Shown: positions 7,036 to 10,591 of the stretch, piece by piece
How positions within the stretch are numbered: the first letter of the stretch is position 1
How the letters are laid out: every line of letters starts with the position of its first letter
From: Bacteroidota bacterium
Lineage (GTDB): Bacteria; Bacteroidota; Bacteroidia; Flavobacteriales; Weeksellaceae
Length of the DNA: 10,591 nucleotides
Direction of reading: 5' to 3'
Assembly: GCA_023420435.1 (NCBI GenBank)
Contig: JAEZWE010000218.1
Coordinates: forward strand, 1 to 10,591
Program-made: the position numbers and the translations under genes
Notes under the pieces: generated by a model
What the model was told of the DNA's origin: nothing
Seen by the model: the letters and a program-made list of their open reading frames with translations, nothing else
Databases searched by the model: none

Positions 7036-10029
7036 TTAGAATTTGACATTTAACTGAAAACCAACCGTTCTAGCAGACGGTAATTGACCAATTTCTACAC
7101 CCGGTGTAATGGTACTATCATCCAAAGTGGCCACTTCAGGATCAAAAATTGGAAACTCGGTCCACATCCAAAGGTTTTTTCCAAAAATGGCGACGGAAAG
7201 TTCACTAAGGCCTAAATTTCCTATCAAATCTTTTGAAAAAGAGTAGCCAATTCTGGCATCACGAAGTTTAATAAAAGAAGTGTCGAAAGTATTGGTTTCA
7301 ACATTGGCTCTACGATAATAATCTCCATAATATGCCGAAATAGAAACCGGCGTTGTATTCGGACTAAAGCTTCCATCCGCATTCTGCACCACTCCTTCTC
7401 CAACAATAGTGGTATTAATCGTTCCGTCCGGATTTTCACGACCCATTAAAGTGTGCTTCAGTTTTCCTTGTTCAGACATTTTGTGATGGGTTTGCGAATA
7501 AGCCATTCCACCAAGTTGTCCATCAAAAGAAAAACTCAGAGAGAAATTTTTGTAATTAAATTCATTCTGTAAACCTGCTCTCCATTCCGGAAAAGCATTG
7601 CCTACTTTTTCAATATTTGCAGGTCTTGCAGGAAGTCCGTTTGAACCATAAATAACTTGTCCTTCAGCATTTCTAAGTAATTTGAAGCCATACAAATCTC
7701 CTAAAGAACCACCAACCACGGCGTTGAAGTAAACAACACCCCCAACAGTTGCCATTGTATAAGGTTCACCGTTGAATTCTGACGGCAAATTCATAATTCT
7801 GTTTCGGTTCATGGACCAATTCGCACCAATTTTCCAGTTGAAATTATTATTTCTGATTGCCGTAGCATTCAAAGAGGTTTCAATACCGCGGTTTCTTACT
7901 TCTCCTGCATTAATCCAACGATGAGAATATCCGCTTTCATAAAGCATCGGAATACGGATAATTTGATTTTCTGTACTGTTTTGGTAAGTAGTAACACTCC
8001 AGTTTAAACGATTATTAAAAAATCCGAAATCCATCCCAGTTTCGATGTTGATATTGGTTTCCGGTTTCAAATTTGGGTTTGGATATACGGAAGGAACGGT
8101 AACTCCACCTTGTATATCATCCAAATCGTAATATTTTGTTAGCTGATACGGAGATCCATCAATTCCCACCTTTGCCCAGGAAGCTCTCCATTTCCAATAA
8201 TTGAATTTTTCAGATTTTACGTTAAATAAATCCGACAAAATAAAACTTGAACTTACAGAAGGATAAAAGAACGAGCGATTTTCTGCAGGAAGTGTACTGC
8301 TCCAGTCGTTTCTACCGGTAAAATCAAGGAAAATTTTGTTTTGATAATTAAGAGTCATTAATCCATAAATACTGTTTACTTGCTCATCATAAGGTTTTGG
8401 AACTTTCGTAATTAAAGAAACCGCATTGGTTAAGGAATATTCTCCCGGAATTTTTAAACCTACTGCTTGGTAATCATTCATCAAATATTCGTTATAACGG
8501 ATACTTCCTCCTAATGATGCCGATAAATCTATTGCACCCAAAGGTTTTTTGTACGTAAATAAAACATCATTATTATATTCCTGATTATTAATATGTTGTT
8601 CTCTGTAAAATCCTGAAACATAATTCGCAGAACTCCAAGGTCTTTTTACCGTTCTTTTTTCGTTCAGCAACTCAACTCCGGAGCGGAACATCGCTGTAAA
8701 ATTTGGATTAAAATCATATTCTAACATCATATTCCCATTAATGGTTCTTTTATCGACCCCATTTAACATTTCATAGGCAATTAAATACGGATTATCTATA
8801 AAAGAGCTAAAAGGATGGATCTGATCGATGTTTTCTTTTCCGTTTTTCCAAATAGGCTGATACCAAGCTAAATCCACATTGGGATTCTGAAAAATCATAA
8901 AATAAGAAATCGATTGGTTGTTATAACCTGTAGCCGGTAAATTATCACTGCTCAGTTTGTTGTAACCCAATTTCGTGGTAATTCTAAATTTATCTGAAAG
9001 TTTGTGCGCAATAGATCCAGCAAAATTCAAACGGTCGAAACCTGTATTTGGCATCATCCATTCGTTTTTCAAATAGGTTAAGGAAGTTCTATAGTTTGTT
9101 TTCTCATTAGCATTTTCTATGGAAATACTGTTAGAATAATTAGATCCCACTTCCCAAAAACCTTTTACATTGTCTTTGTAAGGTCTCCAAAGTTGGCGTT
9201 CAACACTTTGTCCTTCAACAGTTGGATCATATTGAAAATAAAATTGTCCCTGGAATTTTGGTCCAAAAGCACTACTTGTTCCACCGGTACTAACACCATC
9301 TGGAGAAGCTCCGTAAGAATAAAAAAGATTTCCAGCCGAGTTTTTTGTTAAGGTTCCTTGTCCAAATTCATATTGATAATCCGGCCATTTCAAAACCGTA
9401 TCAAAACTGGAGGATGAATTAAAAGTTACCTGAATTTTTCCGTTTTTACTTTTTCCGGATTTTGTAGTAATCATGATCGCTCCATTTGCCGCTCTTGAAC
9501 CATACAAAGCTGCTGCAGAAGCTCCTTTCAAAATAGTAACCGATTCGATATCATCAGGATTGATGTTATTCAGTCCATTTCCTAAATCAATAGGAAGATC
9601 ACCTCCAGAACCTGCTCCATAAGCTGGAGTTCCTGTTCCGGAATTTACTCTGGGTCCATCACTAATTGGGATTCCATCCACGACAATCAAGGCATGATTA
9701 TTATCCATGAACATTGATTTTTCGCCTCTTAAGGTAATTCTGGAAGATCCTAAAGGTCCCGCTCCCGCAGTTTGAATTTTCAAACCTGCAACTTTCCCTT
9801 CCATGGATTGCGCCCAGTTGTTATTTTGAGTTTCGGTAAATGTTTCTGAAGACAGTTTTTCTGCAACATACCCTAAAGCTTTGTCCTGCCTTTTAATTCC
9901 TAAAGCGGTTACAACAACTTCTTCAATTTTTTTTTCTTTAATGGTGTCTTGTTTTTGTTGTGCAGCTATTTCTACACTCACCATTCCTGTTAAGGTCAGA
10001 AACAAGATTTTCTGGAGATTTCTTTTCAC
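7036..10029 (-). CDS. SusC/RagA-family TonB-dependent outer-membrane receptor
   Basis: A 997-residue TonB-dependent transporter, predicted to form a 22-strand outer-membrane barrel paired with the neighbouring SusD lipoprotein. A Sec signal peptide (1-23, ending IAA before Gln24) is followed almost directly by a TonB-box-like stretch EEVVVTALG (36-44). The plug domain spans about 50-190. It shows ITLRGEKS (98-105), VVDGIPI (116-122) and the SusC hallmark from SVTILKGASAAALYGSRA (163-180) to ANGAIMITTKSGKS. The barrel fills the rest and ends in the aromatic Phe997. The N-terminal carboxypeptidase-regulatory-like domain common in SusC proteins is absent. The start is GTG: an in-frame TAA lies a few codons upstream with no ATG between, and a later Met16 would cut the signal peptide. 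It heads the cluster, with a TAnnTTTG box 24 nt upstream. Confidence 0.95.
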   Translation of the reverse strand: MKRNLQKILFLTLTGMVSVEIAAQQKQDTIKEKKIEEVVVTALGIKRQDKALGYVAEKLSSETFTETQNNNWAQSMEGKVAGLKIQTAGAGPLGSSRITLRGEKSMFMDNNHALIVVDGIPISDGPRVNSGTGTPAYGAGSGGDLPIDLGNGLNNINPDDIESVTILKGASAAALYGSRAANGAIMITTKSGKSKNGKIQVTFNSSSSFDTVLKWPDYQYEFGQGTLTKNSAGNLFYSYGASPDGVSTGGTSSAFGPKFQGQFYFQYDPTVEGQSVERQLWRPYKDNVKGFWEVGSNYSNSISIENANEKTNYRTSLTYLKNEWMMPNTGFDRLNFAGSIAHKLSDKFRITTKLGYNKLSSDNLPATGYNNQSISYFMIFQNPNVDLAWYQPIWKNGKENIDQIHPFSSFIDNPYLIAYEMLNGVDKRTINGNMMLEYDFNPNFTAMFRSGVELLNEKRTVKRPWSSANYVSGFYREQHINNQEYNNDVLFTYKKPLGAIDLSASLGGSIRYNEYLMNDYQAVGLKIPGEYSLTNAVSLITKVPKPYDEQVNSIYGLMTLNYQNKIFLDFTGRNDWSSTLPAENRSFFYPSVSSSFILSDLFNVKSEKFNYWKWRASWAKVGIDGSPYQLTKYYDLDDIQGGVTVPSVYPNPNLKPETNINIETGMDFGFFNNRLNWSVTTYQNSTENQIIRIPMLYESGYSHRWINAGEVRNRGIETSLNATAIRNNNFNWKIGANWSMNRNRIMNLPSEFNGEPYTMATVGGVVYFNAVVGGSLGDLYGFKLLRNAEGQVIYGSNGLPARPANIEKVGNAFPEWRAGLQNEFNYKNFSLSFSFDGQLGGMAYSQTHHKMSEQGKLKHTLMGRENPDGTINTTIVGEGVVQNADGSFSPNTTPVSISAYYGDYYRRANVETNTFDTSFIKLRDARIGYSFSKDLIGNLGLSELSVAIFGKNLWMWTEFPIFDPEVATLDDSTITPGVEIGQLPSARTVGFQLNVKF

Positions 10030-10053
10030 TTTTTTACTTCTTTATTTTGATTG

Positions 10054-10061
10054 CAAAACTA
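10054..10061 (-). promoter_or_regulatory. Bacteroidetes -7 promoter box (TAGTTTTG) for the susCD-GDPD-phosphoesterase cluster
   Basis: On the minus strand, TAGTTTTG followed by CAATC matches TAnnTTTG. It ends 24 nt before the susC GTG, which would give a leader of about 15-20 nt. It is the only match on this strand in the 243-bp gap between amt and susC. No good -33 TTTG occurs at the expected spacing, which may mean the promoter is weak or needs an activator. Confidence 0.5.
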
Positions 10062-10180
10062 AAAGCAATAGAAAAGAATCCTATTAATGCAGGTTTAAGG
10101 GTTTTTAAATAAATTATAAAATAAAAATAAATTAAAACTTAATAACATTCTAAAAGCCCTCATATTCAGAACCTTTTTTT

Positions 10181-10235
10181 GTTAAATAATTTTAACATTT
10201 AAAATAATCGGCTTAAGGTGTTAAATTCAGTTAAA
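10181..10235 (-). repeat. Short TTTAAC repeats upstream of susC (possible regulator site)
   Basis: Four copies of TTTAAC/GTTAAA lie in this intergenic stretch. GTTAAA at 10220-10225 and 10230-10235 forms a direct repeat with a 10-bp period. GTTAAA at 10181-10186 faces TTTAAC at 10191-10196 as an inverted pair, also 10 bp apart. Spacing of about one helical turn is what a dimeric or tandem DNA-binding regulator would use. The background is extremely AT-rich, so chance is a real alternative, and the sites lie about 120-180 bp upstream of the -7 box. Confidence 0.25.
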
Positions 10236-10270
10236 AAAAAAAATTATAGCATTAAAAAAAACTAAAAAAA
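10233..10270. other. A-tract cluster between amt and susC
   Basis: Three homopolymeric A runs lie just after the amt stop codon: 11 A (10233-10243), 8 A (10254-10261) and 7 A (10264-10270). Their centres are about 19.5 and 9.5 bp apart, near multiples of the helical repeat, so the DNA may be curved. In the amt RNA the same stretch reads as U-runs, but no stable GC stem precedes them, so a standard terminator is not seen here. Confidence 0.35.
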
Positions 10271-10272
10271 TT

Positions 10273-10591
10273 TTACAAAATACTTTCATCATGCTGCGAA
10301 AGATCCAAACCTATTTCCTCGGAACCTTCGGTTACCCGCAATGGAATAATAGCATTGGTAATTTTATAAAGAATAATGGATCCAAAAAAAGTAAATACAG
10401 CTACCAAAATAAGAGCCATCATGTGATGCGCAAAAACCTCCATTCCTCCGTGAAGTAAACTTGCATTTTCTCCATGTGCAAGAATAGCCGTTAAAATCAT
10501 GCCCATAATTCCTCCAACGCCATGACAAGCAAAAACATCCAAAGTATCATCTATTTTTTTTAATTTTTTCCAGTTCATCATGAGATTGGAT
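10273..10591 (-). CDS. amt: Ammonium transporter AmtB family, C-terminal part (5' end outside the window)
   Basis: Only the last 106 codons are present; the reading frame runs open to the window edge, so the gene starts beyond it. Amt proteins conduct ammonium/ammonia across the inner membrane. The visible part includes the conserved DDTLDVFACHGVGGIMG stretch, matching the E. coli AmtB region DVFSVHGVCGI. Its His corresponds to the second of the pore twin histidines. Hydrophobic membrane segments follow (HGVGGIMGMILTAILA and MMALILVAVFTFFGSIILY). The cytosolic tail LRVTEGSEEIGLDLSQHDE fits the conserved Amt C-terminal region that contacts PII proteins such as GlnK, which would imply nitrogen-status control. 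No glnK gene is seen on the downstream side. It lies on the same strand as susC, 243 bp upstream, and is probably a separate transcription unit. Confidence 0.92.
   Translation of the reverse strand, partial: SNLMMNWKKLKKIDDTLDVFACHGVGGIMGMILTAILAHGENASLLHGGMEVFAHHMMALILVAVFTFFGSIILYKITNAIIPLRVTEGSEEIGLDLSQHDESIL

Noticed and set aside
7023..7049. Earlier ATG for susD, overlapping susC
   Set aside because: It would put nine polar residues ahead of a lipoprotein signal peptide that is already complete from the ATG at 7022.
3230..10029. Classical polysaccharide utilisation locus
   Set aside because: No glycoside hydrolase, lyase, carbohydrate sensor or sigma/anti-sigma pair is present in the window; both enzymes in the cluster are phosphoesterases.
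9881..10087. Plus-strand open frame of 68 codons across the susC start
   Set aside because: It is antisense to the susC signal peptide and has no recognisable features beyond hydrophobicity, itself a by-product of the opposite strand.
10181..10196. Inverted pair GTTAAA/TTTAAC as a terminator for amt
   Set aside because: On the amt strand it is followed by A residues rather than T residues, and the stem has only one GC pair.
1..10591. CRISPR arrays, tRNA or rRNA genes, insertion sequences
   Set aside because: No spaced direct repeats of suitable length, no RNA gene signatures and no transposase-like frame or terminal inverted repeats were seen.

Overview
The window looks like a chromosomal segment of a Flavobacteriia member, most likely Weeksellaceae (Chryseobacterium and relatives). 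The DNA is AT-rich and Shine-Dalgarno sequences are weak or absent. Promoter-like TAnnTTTG boxes, the Bacteroidetes -7 motif, lie just before several genes. There is also a SusC/SusD outer-membrane pair. The family placement rests on general resemblance of the proteins and is inference; the phylum-level call is firm.

Left part, plus strand (1-2271): a lipoprotein N-acetylmuramoyl-L-alanine amidase with a C-terminal peptidoglycan-binding domain, closed by a clear intrinsic terminator. A GT4-like glycosyltransferase follows. Its likely GTG start (1069) lies only 5 nt after a TAnnTTTG box, so its mRNA is probably leaderless or nearly so.

Middle and right part, minus strand (2304-10029): reading in the direction of transcription, a tight cluster holds a SusC-type TonB-dependent receptor, a SusD-type lipoprotein, a secreted glycerophosphodiester phosphodiesterase (GDPD) and a secreted calcineurin-like phosphoesterase. 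Intergenic gaps are 13, 2 and 2 nt, and a strong hairpin terminator ends the unit. prmA (ribosomal protein L11 methyltransferase) follows on the same strand behind its own promoter-like box and converges with the glycosyltransferase.

Far right (10273-10591): the 3' end of an AmtB-type ammonium transporter gene, also minus strand, separated from susC by 243 bp of very AT-rich DNA with short repeats and A-tracts.

The most interesting unit is the four-gene cluster. Its SusCD pair is linked to two phosphoesterases and to no glycoside hydrolase or peptidase within the window. The simplest reading is a phosphodiester scavenging system. SusCD would bring a phosphodiester-containing nutrient across the outer membrane, GDPD would release glycerol-3-phosphate or another phosphomonoester, and the metallophosphoesterase would free phosphate or cut a further ester bond. 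The substrate and regulation are inferred, not shown.
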